Source: Jaltomata sinuosa
Lineage: Eukaryota; Streptophyta; Magnoliopsida; Solanales; Solanaceae
Assembly (NCBI GenBank): GCA_003996215.1
Contig: QJPP01000468.1
Location: forward strand, 62,001-126,000
DNA: 64,000 nt
Direction of reading: 5' to 3'
Part shown: positions 46,945 to 59,351 of the stretch, piece after piece
Layout of the letters: each line of letters starts with the position of its first letter
Numbering within the stretch: position 1 is the stretch's first letter
The notes under the pieces: generated by a model
Told to the model about the DNA's origin: nothing
Databases searched by the model: none
Seen by the model: the letters and a program-made list of their open reading frames with translations, nothing else
Program-made: the position numbers and the translations under genes

Positions 46945-47602
46945 GAGTCTTGGGCTAAAATTATCCTTCCTCTATTAGAGTAGGTTCATTTTGGTCCCTC
47001 AAATATAATCCTGAGCATATTTAGTCCCTTTACTTTACTAAAGTGAAGCACTTTTGGTCTTCCTAACATAATAATGTTAAAAATTAACGGAAAGGATAAT
47101 TTTCTAACGGTGTAAATTTAACAGTGTTATTATCTCTTTCTTAAGTGATATACATTTTCTTTCTTTCTTGTCTTCTTAATTTTTTAGGATTAATATAGTA
47201 GTAGCTATTTATATTTGAAGACAATACTTTAGAACGCAATAATTTGCCCACTCGAAAAAAATAACCATTTTCTTAATTGCAGTAACAAAATGGTCTTAAA
47301 GTCAGTGGTGTAGCTAGTAATTTGGTGAAGGGTGTGCGAATTTCTTCTTAATTGTGTTTAAGAGCGTGTAAAATTAAATATATACTCATAATAGCTAACA
47401 CTTAACCTCTATGAGTTTGTATTTTACAAGTCACGTAGGTGCCACATGGGTTTAACATCATTATTTTTAAACGGATTTTGTTAGAGAGATCAAAAGTGCT
47501 CCACTTTAGTAAAATTAAGGGACTAAATATGCTCAGAGTTATATTTGAAGGACCAAAATAAACCTACTCTAATAGTTAAGGGACAATTTTAGCCCCAAAC
47601 TC
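46945..47602. mobile_element. Mutator-like non-autonomous TIR element
   Basis: 658 bp. The terminal inverted repeats extend about 140 bp, starting GAGTCTTGGGCTAAAAT at the left and pairing with ATTTTAGCCCCAAACTC at the right. The perfect 10-bp direct repeat CTATTTTGAC flanks it (46935-46944 and 47603-47612). Long TIRs with a 9-10 bp duplication are characteristic of Mutator-like elements. The interior has no coding frame. Confidence 0.8.
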
Positions 47603-47612
47603 CTATTTTGAC

Positions 47613-47776
47613 CCTTATTATTTCATTTAAACCCACGACTTCTAGAAATTATTACTTCATAGGCAAATGTATAAATTTGAATGACTTTGTTAGAATTCCA
47701 AGAAGATAAATGACTTTATTAGGTAATTTTTTAGTTGAGTGACCATTTGATGCAATAACGATAGCGGAAACAAATC
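47613..47776. other. Short AT-rich spacer
   Basis: Sequence between the MITE duplication and the 3' LTR of element E2. Nothing recognised. Confidence 0.5.
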
Positions 47777-50700
47777 TGTCACGACTCAATTCTCATGTCA
47801 TGATGACACCTACAACCTCCAGTAGGCGAACCAATTTCCGTAGCCCGGAACGGTTAGTAATGGGCTACTACCTAACCAATACGCACAAAAAGCAGAAATA
47901 AGCGGAAGCAAAATATAATATAGAACAATGCGGATGCAAATAACCCGAATATATATATAATGAAACTATACCAACCCCAAGACTTGGTATCGACAGTACA
48001 GAAAGATAAGTACAACTGTCTCCAAATATTCAAAGATTAACCGTACAAAAGATGAGATGTGGTTAATCCCCGGTAGTCAGGTGCTTACCATAGTCTCGAA
48101 TATCCAGAAGCTGCACGAGTCTCCACCCGATCAACAGCGAATGCTCACACTAATATCTACACCAAAAAGATGCAAAAGTGTAGTATGAGCACCAATTGCT
48201 AAGAAACGAGTACCCAGTAGGCATCATCGGTCGACTGAGCGCATATAAAATATTAAAACAGTAATATAGCAGAATTCAAGGAAGCAGTCACATAAACAAA
48301 GAGAAAGAACAAGGAAACTAACATGGATAGCAAACTAAGGAAATACAACATGCCACATCAGTCACAGAAAATATACATACACGGAAACACAGGTGAAAGA
48401 AAGAAGGACGCACCTGGGATCCTTGAAACCACAGTACATATAGAGAGAGTTAAAAAAAAGGGCGGTATACCGATAAACTCAAGTAAAAAGGGAAAGAAGG
48501 GAAGCAAGCCAATATATTCAAATAGGAAGCAATACGAACAAAGTCATGCTAAAAACCCAACTACCAGATAAGCATAGGCAGAAATAACTCACGAGTGCAA
48601 CCCTAGGATGGAATAACTAAACCACAAGTACCGAGATCCGCTAATCAAAAACTAGGATAAGAATAGAATTTGACACCCCACAACCGCTCCTAAGGCTTCA
48701 CAGACAGAGCCTCAAATAATATAGGACCCACAAGCCCCTCAATAATCTTAGCCCAAAAGTCGAAGCCTCAATAGGCTAAAAACCACTAATCCAATCGGTA
48801 TCGAATGTCATAACAAACTCTTATAACACGAAAGGAGTAATATAATCTACCTACAGTCTTAATGGACACCCATACAACTGAGGAACACAATCAAGTGAAA
48901 ACAAACCCTCTGACCGCCCACACAACTAGAGTGTACACTGAGCACATAAAAAACAAGGGTGGAATCGGAATACAACATGCATGATAATGATATGATGGAC
49001 CTTGGGTGATAGTAATATGTGTGTTCCCCCTCTAGTACCACAAAGTCCCAATAGAGGAAGGACCCATGGAAGGATATTGCCCGTGAACCTTTACTCCATC
49101 GTACATCCCTCCTCCTAGCATACGCGTCGGCCCGTAGCCAGTTGCCCAGGAATAACAGGGTCCATGGAGGTCTACTCGTACACCATGTATAAAAACCGTG
49201 AATTTGAAGTACCACCATCGGGAGTATGACCGAATATAGATCAATAATCAAAGTCTCGTAAAATGTGCCCAAAATCGAACCGGGTCTAAATCAATAGTAG
49301 TAATCTCAGTGACCCTCTCAAAAGGGTTCTTGAAGTATATTCAGATCTAAATTAGTAATCAAAGTCTCAATAACCCTCTCAAGGGAAGCCCGGGGAAGGT
49401 CTAAAACTATTGTAAAACATATCTAGCACTCCGGCATAGCTGAGTCTAGTATCAGAAAGAAAACTAGTGAGAAAATCAACACAGTACCTCTTTTATCTCG
49501 AGAAAAATCCACCGTCAATACCAAATATCATTTTATCATCATTTATACCAAAAATGTCCCCTCGAGCCAATGCAAAGTTTAGAAAATCGATGATAGTAGG
49601 TCTGAAGACAAAATAGTAGTAAAATATGCAGAAAATCTTTTTTTCATGAATGATATGCTCGCAAACAATAGATTAGCCCAAAAATGGCTCAGAAACATTC
49701 TTATTGACCCTGCACAGGCACAAGTAGCTCTACAACACAGATAGCCAGCCTAAAGTAAGGTCACGATGTTCAAGACTCACGGAAATTCCCAAATATCCCA
49801 CCGTCTATGGTCCAGATTCACAAACAAAGGCCACACAATGCAGCAAGGGTGAAATAGCAATACACAAATACTACAACCAATGCAAGAAATAAATGGATGA
49901 AAAAGGCAGAAAAGGTCTGAGGGTACCAACCTAGAAAACCAACCAATGAAGCTAATTAATGTAGTTATAGCCTATATACGCAGAGTCTAGATATGGAAAG
50001 CCGTAACCTACCTGTTGTCCGATGACTAGTTGCGGGTATGGCGTCGCCCAGGCTCGAACTGCTCAAAGATACTCCAAATCATGAAAATACTATCACCACA
50101 ATAATCTACATGTAAAAATGAAACCAACGATACCCATAATGTTAGAAACATAACCGGGTCAAAATTCGGGTCACAAGCGGGCTCGTAGGCCTCGCAGCCC
50201 GAAACCATAAACGAAACCACCCATGTGTTCCCCATATTCCTGGGGGAACAAGATAAGACATTGAGTGGAAACGGACATCAATTGGGGCTCAAAATAGCCC
50301 ATAAATCAAGAAATTAAAGAGGAGAAATTCATGGAAATCACCGGAAATTAACATGAGAATTTATAGCAAAAATTGTGAAAATATCAAAGCTTGAAAATAG
50401 GAACTAAAGCTGCAAATTTGAGGGTTGGCCAGCTCTATAAGTGGCCACGCCCATGCGCAGGGGCGGACCATGGGTGCTGGTGCACGGGCGCAGGGGCGGT
50501 GGCATGGGTGCTGAGGCACAGGGGCAGCCAGTTGCACGCAGGCGCGGCCCATGCGGCGCCCTGGCGCCACATCAGCAACCAACAATGCCAAGGGTAGATT
50601 TTCACACCTTGGGTCCCCGGGAACGCATCTGGGGTCTCGCGAACAAAAATGAGCTGAGCTATTCAGCTAGAAATGACATTACGGATCCAATGGAATCGAC

Positions 50701-51262
50701 AAAAATCCTATCGAAGGTAGATTTAAAGAAAAGTCGGCCCTGCCCAAAATCAACCTTTAGGCCAACAATTCCCAAAATGGAACCCAAGGGCCGAAATCAA
50801 GTTTGGAAGCCTCGGGGACTGAACCAATGATCCCTCTAGCTTAAACTTGAAATTTTCTTGCTAGCAGCTGGCTGAATTTTCATCCGATGCTGTCTTATAA
50901 AAATGTTGCCCAAAGTCAACCAAACAAGTCCAACAAGCCTGAAAACACAGAACGAGAGAGAATTCCAAGCTGAATAGCTCCTAGATCCCGAACAAAGGTC
51001 TCCTTAGACTAAAGTCCATGCTTCGGAGATAACGGAACTGTTGAAATTCGATTCCGAGCATGATAGCCAAGGTTGTTGACCGAAGTCAATGATTTCCAAA
51101 GTTTAAAGCTCTAAATCAAGGAACGGCCAAAAAGACCAAACAAGCGGTGCGGGCACCGAACTATCGGTCCCAACAAGCCATAAATGAATTGGGGCCATTA
51201 CAAGCAAGCTCTAACAGTACAAGAAAGGCAAAAACACGAGAATAACCGAAAGGATCATTACA
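47777..51262 (-). repeat. 3' LTR of element E2
   Basis: 3,486 bp, the same family as the solo LTR at 37449. The plus-strand ends are TGTCACGACT and GGATCATTACA. It differs from the solo LTR chiefly in its GC-rich cassette (50442-50590) and the shorter 47-bp repeat region. Confidence 0.85.
50442..50590. promoter_or_regulatory. GC-rich repeat cassette in the E2 LTR
   Basis: GC-rich block with repeats of GCGCAGGGGCGG and CATGGGTGCTG, occupying the place where the solo LTR has its GCGCTATCGCGCT dyads. A weak TATA-like TTATAGAG (minus strand) lies at 50440-50434. Long open frames here on both strands are due to the GC content. Confidence 0.5.
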
Positions 51263-54200
51263 TCATCCACTACTGGAAAGGACTTTCGTCCCCAAAAGTC
51301 AAGAAAGAAAAGAATAGCAGAGTCTTAAGAACTGCGGATACAGAGCCCGCACTGCTCTCTCTGACAACCCGGGTAACCTTCACTACAGGATGGCACCCAA
51401 AAGAATAGAACCAAAGAAAGCAACCAAACCCTAACTACTTACTATCCAAGCTAGATTTCAACCTCTAACTCCAAAATTCTAAGTATCTGCCAACCCAAAC
51501 TGAACCTCAAGAATCTCAACTGGAAAAGCACTGACACAACACCAAAACCATAGAACTAAGGCGATCAACACAAAGAACTCGAATCCTCGATACCAAGGTT
51601 ACCCGAAAGAACACCAACCAAAACTCTAACTCATGAACTCGTTGATCCGTAAAAACCCTTTATTTTGACTTGAATGCCTTTGCACCATAAATATGAATCT
51701 TGACACAAGTTTAACACTCGAGCCACCCTTGAAACATCAACTAACGCATCGGAGATCCATAGTTTCTTCTTATACTCCACCATGAATGAAGTCACCCTTT
51801 TTATTCAAGCTCTTTCTAAGTCAAGCTATAATGTACTAGCCTTTGCCATCAAGATAACAACCCATAGCATATCATCAAAATCTTGAGTTACATGTCCCGA
51901 TGGACCATCAACCAATGAATGAACACTTTTGCTAACATCAAACTCGATATCTGAACACAACTGAACCAACCATTGGAACTCGACTGACACTTGCACACCA
52001 GGGTCAGGAAAGGCATGCAGGAACATTCTGTGCCAAAGAGACATCTTCTAATCGCTGAACTAAACCAACCTCGCTGAACCATGCCAAGTCTGAATTAACA
52101 AAAATGAAATAACAAGGGAAACCTGCCCAAAAGACCCAGACAAAAACTAAGACCTCGCAAAGAGTGTACTAAGTCTACCACGAAGTTCGTAGCCATCACC
52201 AAGCTTCAAACTCTAAGAATATGAATACCGCTGCTGCTCCAAATACTCGAACACCATTAGGATTTGAAATCGCCTTATTAACCTCACCTTAGAAAGAAGT
52301 CCATCATTCCATTAATATCAAGTCAATACACCCCGTAGGAAAATGAAAGGGTGTTTGAAGTCCATGGTCACCATCTAGCTATAGAAATTTTGCACAACCC
52401 ATCAACTCACCTATTTGGCTCAAATCAACCGCTCTACTATATCAGCACACAAACCACCAACTCCGAAGAATACAACATACCAAACTTCTAGTACATATTG
52501 GCCGTGTCTAACCAATATTGGAACCCCACACAAAAGACAACCCTTGAAGAATCAACTAAATAAGCTTTCAAACTCTCGGCGAACGAAGGCGACCATAAGT
52601 CTCAAAGTACCATTAGAACCCAAAATAGCCTCACTATTCTTAACATGCACAATCTTATCACGTACAATACACCACCGCCTATTCTAGAACTTACGCCACT
52701 AAATCTGTCCAACCAACGTAGAATGGACCTTATTTTTGACAGGAGCACCGTTGAGATCTGGAATGCCCAGCCTAGTCCAATGGTTAGCTAAGGACTGGAT
52801 GTCCAAGACCAACTACCACTCCAAAATAGAAATAGAGAAACAAAGTTGCCCGCACTCACTGCCTTCCAGCACAAGAATGCTGTAATCAAAGAGAAACTTC
52901 CACGAACCAATTGATGTAACTTGATAGCCCAAAATTCCAAAACCCAAGTTCAATTGCCAATCAATCCCTCAGTCGAACCTATGAGTAGACCCATACACTG
53001 TCGATGAACATCTGGGAACCAGAGACCACTAGGCTCTGAATATGCAAGTTTCCTAATTCGTAGATGCTACTGAAACTTGGGTCTCCCATAGAATATAACA
53101 AGAAACCCAACATTGATGCAATAGACCCCGCAGTTAGGACTGGACATGGCCACTACCTCGACCTCCTACTGGAAGGGAAACTGACCTCAAACTAATCAAA
53201 GGAAAAGTCATTGCAGTTTGTATTTGGTCGAATGAAGTCACCAATCACACAAGCTGAAGAAAACCTTTAGTCGTGACCTCAGTCAGCTACTAAAACACAT
53301 ATAAATGAACAAGGAGTCGTCGCCCTCCTTTTCCAACTAAGCCAAACCTTTCCTTAGCATACACTGAACCTTACATCCTCTTCCAATGATGCAACCAACC
53401 TGACATACCCCCTTTCTTTAGATAAATTTGGAGTTATTTCCTTAGCTCCCACATCTATATTGTTGGAACTCAATAAGGCAGGAGAAGAATGGGCCGAATG
53501 CCCAACTTAACAAAAAAAACTACGAACACAACTCAACCTCGATGCTACAATCAACACTTTGCCAAATATTCCATAGTCAAAGCTTAACCACAATACCGCA
53601 ATCAAAAGCTCAACCAGAGAACTACGATCACAGTTCATTCCAACTGAACTGGGAAAAAACAATAAGATAACCTAACTGGACAAGAACTGAAGGAGACTAT
53701 GGGAACAACCCATATACCTGCCAACCTCTTAAATAAACCAAACAAAGAGGATTGACTTTAATTTCCTGAGATCATAAAACCAACCAATGCTTACTAGCAT
53801 AACAAACACCATGCAACTTAAAACAGGGCCTCAAACTCTGGCACCACCACCGGTATCACATTGAACCAACACAAGGACCTTTAGCCGACGCTAGACAATG
53901 ACCAAGGCAACAACCATCTAGGACCTCTAGAAAAGGAAGATTCAAGCTAAGTCTAGAACCACAACCAACCGAAAGAGAGCTTAACAAGACCTGCCCACTA
54001 GCTACAACTCTGGGAAAACACTTCTCAAGGATAACTCACCCCATAACCTACTAAAAAGAAATAATCAACCGAAAAACACACGAATAGAACTACAAGCTCA
54101 AACAGTAAAACAACTAAACAAGTACAACATGAAGGCACATAAGAAAGAACATGAAAAGGGGAGAATCACAATGCGAGCAATGTTATCACCAATCGAAGAT

Positions 54201-54319
54201 AAATAGAGTCATACCTGGAGAGACAACATCAAGAACCTCTACCTTCGGCCCATCAAGAGGGGAATCACACTGATGGTGTCTACCATTGGACTGAGTAGTC
54301 AATGTTGAAGGCTCAACCA
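51263..54319 (-). pseudogene. Decayed pol region of element E2
   Basis: No open frame longer than about 90 codons. At 53020-52985 on the minus strand one frame reads MFIDSVWVYS, which resembles the RT catalytic motif VFIDDILVYS with the second Asp lost; it is followed at once by a stop. Position and orientation fit pol between gag and the 3' LTR. RNase H and integrase could not be identified by eye. Just before the LTR, the minus strand reads TTTTGGGGACGAAAGTCC. Confidence 0.5.
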
Positions 54320-55223
54320 TCCTCACCAGGGACAATCTCTAGAATAATTACCGATCACCCCACAATCATAACAACTATACCGACTGGGATGTGCAATCAT
54401 GGGACAATCCCTAACACAGTAGCCATGCTCACCGTACAAGAAACAATTCCCTCTGAAAGAAGTTAGACGTGATGATCTCACTGAACCTGATCGGCCACTA
54501 CGGGCCTGCACACCCTTAAGGCAAACCCCAAAGAACCTGACCCGCACCCTACCTACTCTGCTCAACATGCCCTACACAACCACCCTCTCGAACCTCTAGA
54601 GTAGCTAAAACTGGTCTGCTAGATAAAAAGCAACGAAACTGAGATCTAGTGGAGAATTCCCTACCTCAAGTCTGAGAACCTTAAAAATTATCCTGACAAT
54701 GAAACTTATTACTACTACCTCCATATGCCTCACGACATAAACCCTGAACATCCCTAGCATGATCTACTAGCTAAATGAAGGTCATCCCAACTGTAACCAT
54801 GTGCTTGGTTTCCAAATGGAGCGGTGAAATCAATCCCCCAATAAGACTCTAAACTCTATCAAACTCTGAAGGCACAGCCCTAGTAATATGCCTAACCATC
54901 TCATGAAACCTTTCTTCATACTCGAATACCGACATACAACCCTGCTGAAGGACTGGAATCTCAACTCTAACTGGAGCACTTCTCGAAGAATCGGGTACTG
55001 CCCCACTGTGAGAAATTGAGACACCCACCAGAGGAATCAGAGTCCTAACCACGATGCCCTGAAAAACTGGGTTATTGTAAAACCCTACCAGAGGTTGGGA
55101 TGACCCAACACCCCCTATCTGATGCAGAAAACTCTCACCCTGAAATCCTAACGCTAATGGAAACACTGAAGAAACAGGAACATAAGCCTCGACACCATCT
55201 GCTATCAAACTCATCTTAGGCAT
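54320..55223 (-). pseudogene. gag remnant of element E2
   Basis: Starts MPKMSLIADGVEAYV. The recognisable part is SVFEYEERFHEMVRHITRAVPSEFDRV, the conserved Gag core seen in Del/Tekay elements. In frame after a stop come GGLISPLHLETKHMVTVGMTFI and LVDHARDVQGLCREAY. Near the end is a double zinc knuckle: CFLYGEHGYCVRDC, where the second Cys of the first knuckle is Tyr, and CYDCGVIGNYSRDC, where the His of the second is Asn. Both knuckles therefore lack one ligand. Stops and shifts separate the parts, so it is non-functional. Confidence 0.75.
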
Positions 55224-55413
55224 CTGATAAGGAATGAAATAATCGAAGTTAAGAAGTCGATAGAGCTAGGAACGTACGACAAGGAGACAATAAGATAGAA
55301 CTTTTCCTAACAATGCCTTGTAGCCTCTCACAAATAGGATACGTACATCATTGTACCAATCCGTGAGCCTCTACTTAGACATTTTCTTCTGTAGCACGAC
55401 ACTGGTGAACCTA

Positions 55414-55427
55414 GTGCTCTGATACCA
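55414..55427 (-). other. Primer binding site, element E2
   Basis: TGGTATCAGAGCAC on the minus strand, three bases from the LTR remnant. Met-tRNA type, and it fixes the element's direction. Confidence 0.8.
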
Positions 55428-55430
55428 AGC

Positions 55431-55768
55431 TATCACGACCCGATTCTTAAGTCATAATGGCACCTACAACCCCCAAGTATGTGAACCAATTCTCGTAGCC
55501 CAAAATGGTTAGTAATAGGCTACTACCTAACGAACACGCATAAAAAGTAGAAGCGGAATATAAGATAGAACAATGCGGAAGCAAATAACCCGAATATATT
55601 TATATAACGAAACTACACCAACCCTAAGACTTGGTATAGATAGTACATAAGCTTCTAATAGAATACAAGTGCTAGAAGTAACAAAATGATAAGTACAATT
55701 GTCTCCGAATATACAAAGAGTAACAGTACAAAAGATGAGATGTGGTCAAGCCCCGGTCGTCAGGCACT
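55431..55768 (-). repeat. 5' LTR remnant of element E2
   Basis: Matches the first 330 bp of 47777 onward (plus-strand view); the terminal TG is now TA. It stops after CAGGCACT, where the LTR of element G starts. Confidence 0.8.
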
Positions 55769-56760
55769 TGATGAATGCTCAAATCGTGCTCTCCAAGTAG
55801 GAGGTCATGATGATCGTGCAGGAAAAAAAAAATTATAATCCTAATGAGTGTCGGGGTCGTACCGTGGGACTTGGAGTAGCTAAATAGAGATTGTATCGAA
55901 TTAAGCTCAAAGCGAGAGTAATTGCTCGAAATAAAAAGTAAAAGGATGGGGGTAATGGGATGTTATCACTATAATTGTAATTCAATTAAAAAGCACTAAA
56001 ATGAAAACGGGTGTACTAAGTTGACTAGACGACTAGGGATGCATATCCGATGGGGCTTTAGTTATGGGATAGGGTGATTATCAATTCATACTTATTTTCG
56101 CTTAATGACATGAATATCATTGGTCATGGGTAAGAATTGCTTATCTCTCAATCAATAATCTTATATCCGATCATCTCGGTTAGAGCACCATCAATTTGAT
56201 CGATAAACAACAAATTTCACTTGGGGAAGTCACACTATCTCTAGCTTAGACTCTTAAATGGGAGAATCCATCGATAAGAGCTATCTCTAGCCTCAAATCT
56301 AAGTGGAATACAAAGTTCCCACTAGTAATTTCACATCTAAAACCATCAAAAACTTTCTCAAGCAATCACACAGTCAAGTAATGAAAATTAATGTTTTCAA
56401 CCACCAATTTTAGGATTAAAACATGGTGAAATTACTAGACCCATGTCAATAAAGCAATTATAAGAAAGAATAAATAACACCCACTCCCATTTGTTAAGCA
56501 CTCATAATCAATACACACCTAGACAAGAAAATTCAGCCACTCATAGCAAGAGAGAAAGAGATACCAGCTGGGTAAGTCAAAATCTCTTCCGTTAGAGCTG
56601 AATCTCAAGTTGTAGCTTCAATTTGCATACAAAAAAGTTAACCAAGAGAATTGGATTGAAACCCTCTTCTCAATGGAGGTGAAAAACTTAGTCTCCAAGC
56701 AAAAATCTCTTTAAAATATTCACGAATATGAATGTTATTTACAATTGTGCCTGAATAGGC

Positions 56761-56768
56761 CTTTTATA
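56761..56768 (-). promoter_or_regulatory. TATA box, element G LTR
   Basis: ACTATAAAAGGCC on the minus strand, downstream of the GTGCGGTTCGCAC cluster. Confidence 0.6.
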
Positions 56769-56814
56769 GTTTCCCAAAATGAAACTAACAATTAGGACAA
56801 AAATTCCCTTCGGG

Positions 56815-57070
56815 TGGTGTGCAGTGTGATGTGCGGTTCGCACGTTGTGATGTGCGGTTCGCACGTTGTGATGTGCGTGTCGCACACTGCCTTTAGTGGA
56901 ACCAGTGACTTCAGCTATCTTTGGGAGCTCCATGCGAAGAGGGTGCGGTTTGCACCTTAGGATATGCGCGTCGCAGAGCGACCGCACCTCTTAAAAACTT
57001 TTCAAGACATTTGCAGGTTTGTGAGGAGGAGGTGCGGTTCACACCTTGGCTTGTGCGTGTCGCACGGCCA
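56815..57070. promoter_or_regulatory. GTGCGGTTCGCAC dyad cluster, element G LTR
   Basis: Three tandem 21-bp units of TGTGATGTGCG(GTT/TGT)CGCAC at 56826-56888, then spaced copies (GTGCGGTTTGCAC, GTGCGGTTCACAC, GTGCGTGTCGCAC) to about 57065. Confidence 0.65.
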
Positions 57071-57282
57071 CCACATCTTCAGTCAGAATTTTCAGCTTTT
57101 CCTAACACTTCACACTTTACTCCTTTTGAGCTCTTTTTGGTTCAGTTTCCTTATTTATCATCATATATCAAAAGTACCTGCATAGACAATAATAAATACT
57201 ATAAGAACCTTTAAATCTATTAAAAACATAACAATAATTCATGAATATAGGCTCAATAAGTTGGTAGATTACCGACTTATCA

Positions 57283-59351
57283 AACCCAACTTTAACTATT
57301 GCTTGTCCTCAAGCAAGAAACTCACAAGGTAAGGAATGAATTATGCTCTAGGCTCAATCAAGGCACAAAAGACTAATCTACACTAAAAGTTAAGAAAAAC
57401 AATAAACAAAAGACTCAAACAAATGACTCAACTACTATGCTCATCTCAATTTGGACCACCACAAATTCAAGGCAATTGATCAATTTAAAACGTTTTCCAA
57501 AAGGACATCATTTCTCATTTAAAATCAAAGGAATTTTCGCTATTCAAAACAGAACATTTAAGCTTCTCAAGTCATTGGAATGGACCGTCAAGGTTTTCCT
57601 CGAGATTCTCAACACAACATGTCTCATTCATTCCCCTCAATTGAAATAAAGACTCTATGTTTCAATTCGAGTGCATGATGCCACTCACCACAAGAGAGAA
57701 TCCTACTCACAATAATTCAATTCACAAAACATTGGATTATACGCGTTGAACCATAGGCTTTCCCTTCATGTATATCGCCACTAATGTAAGGTATCCAAGC
57801 TCGGAATCACCAAGGACTTGTGGGTTGCGGTATTGTCTAGGGCTAAGGTGAGGATATCATTTGGTTCAAGTGACTAAACCTCCCTAATACTCTTTGTTCT
57901 CATTTCAAACACCGCTCACATTTTTCTATTTCAACTTCACCTTATTTCTCTGTCTCACAACCCAAGATTCATCCTTTTTACTCATGATCATTCAAACTCT
58001 TTATACCGCTTTCACTTGGTAGGACCTATTTTTGCTTTTTAATTTGCTCATTGGATTGATCTTTTGGAGCAATTTCCAATTCGAAATTAAGGTGCTACCT
58101 TGCACCTGAAGTGCACTTCTTTTCTTCTCCTTATTTGATCACATGCACCCCAAACTTAGGCATTTGCCTATGTTATCTTTCGTTTCCCCACCAAACTTAG
58201 GCTTTTAGCCTATATTTAATTTTTAAGCAATTAGAGAGGATGGGTGCCAAAATTGAGGTTCCAAAAAGGTCAAGGTGTTAACAAGGTGCCAAAGAACGGT
58301 CACAAGGTCAACGGGGTTCACTAGGATTTGATGTCATGGGAAGTCATTTGGGTGAAGTGGCTATCAAAAAGGGCCTAAGGTCATCTTCCAAGCTAGGTCA
58401 CACCTAGAGGTTTTCCTTGAATCACATTTGAGGCAAGTTCTAGATGACACTTATGCACAAGAATCAAGGTAAAGCCTCACAAAACAAGGCATCATGCCAC
58501 AAGACCTCTTTCATTAGTCTCACAATCAATTGGGGCAAATGAATTTTGACAAGCTATTTCAAGTTCATTACACACTCGTTTGTGATTCAATCAATCCAAA
58601 GCGAGAGTGTGCAAGTCATTACAAGAGAATGCTTTTCCTCAAAAATTCATTTCCCTTCTTCCTTTTATTTTCAAAAATAACTTGCCACGAGAAGTTTTTT
58701 GGCGGGACCATTTTGAGACAAGCAACTACGGACTCAATTTTAAACTAAAACTTGAAATTTTCCCTTGAGAAAGTCGCCTCTCAATCTATCATAGGGAAAC
58801 ACCAACCCGGTTCGACACACAAAAACAAAAGAGAAGAAAAAAAAAATTAAAACTTTTGCTCCTTGGGAAAGATTCGTGGTATTAAGGAAACTCTCGGAGT
58901 TGTTTTCTAAACTACTATTAACAGGGAAAAATCCGAATTACGCCCTCATGATTCATTTTTAAAACAAGCCTCGGTGTAGGCCTTTAGAATATTTGCAAAG
59001 CACGAGTAGTAAGACAATGTAGCATGTAAGACCAACCCAGCAACATAATCTCAATCAACAAAAATCAAGCTCGGCAAGGGCACAAATAAGCTTAAAACAA
59101 AACATAAAAAACAAAACGAAATATAAAGTCCCGACAAGGGCAATAAACATCACAATCATAAAAATATTCCCGACAAGAGCCAAATAAAATCTAGCAGAAT
59201 GTAAACAAGGCCTAACAAGGGAAATAAAATATCTCAAGCCCACTCACGGGCACCAACAAAAGCAAGTAAAGCCACCCCCTCCCCACAAAAATGAGCATTG
59301 CCCTCAATGACCATAGTGCAATGGGAATAAGGGGTGGAACTCCCTGGAAGA
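57283..59351 (-). other. 3' non-coding tail of element G
   Basis: Contains GCTTGAGGACAAGCAA and the tract AAAGTTGGGTT next to the LTR, as in Athila/Tat elements. CCTAAGTTTGGGGTG (58160-58146) and CCTAAGTTTGGTGGGG (58201-58186) are further PPT-like motifs inside the tail. No coding frame is seen. Confidence 0.65.

Larger units (their letters stand above)
47777..55768 (-). mobile_element. Element E2: decayed Del/Tekay-like gypsy element, 5' end cut off
   Basis: Minus strand. The 3' LTR is 47777-51262, internal DNA 51263-55430, and a 338-bp remnant of the 5' LTR lies at 55431-55768, where element G's LTR takes over. The internal DNA starts with a Met-tRNA primer site and runs gag, zinc-knuckle remnant, a probable RT remnant, and then the GGGGACGAAAGTCC segment usual before the 3' LTR in this group. 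There are many stops and frameshifts; nothing is intact. Confidence 0.8.
55769..57282 (-). repeat. 3' LTR of element G
   Basis: About 1,514 bp. In the sense of the element it begins TGATAAGTCGG at 57282 and ends GCATTCATCA at 55769. The left border is inferred from where the E2 LTR match stops and a TG...CA pair is available. The right border is supported by the PPT-like tract before it. Confidence 0.7.

Noticed and set aside
50391..50830. Overlapping open frames on both strands in a GC-rich stretch
   Set aside because: They lie in the LTR cassette of element E2; high GC removes stop codons and no domain is visible.
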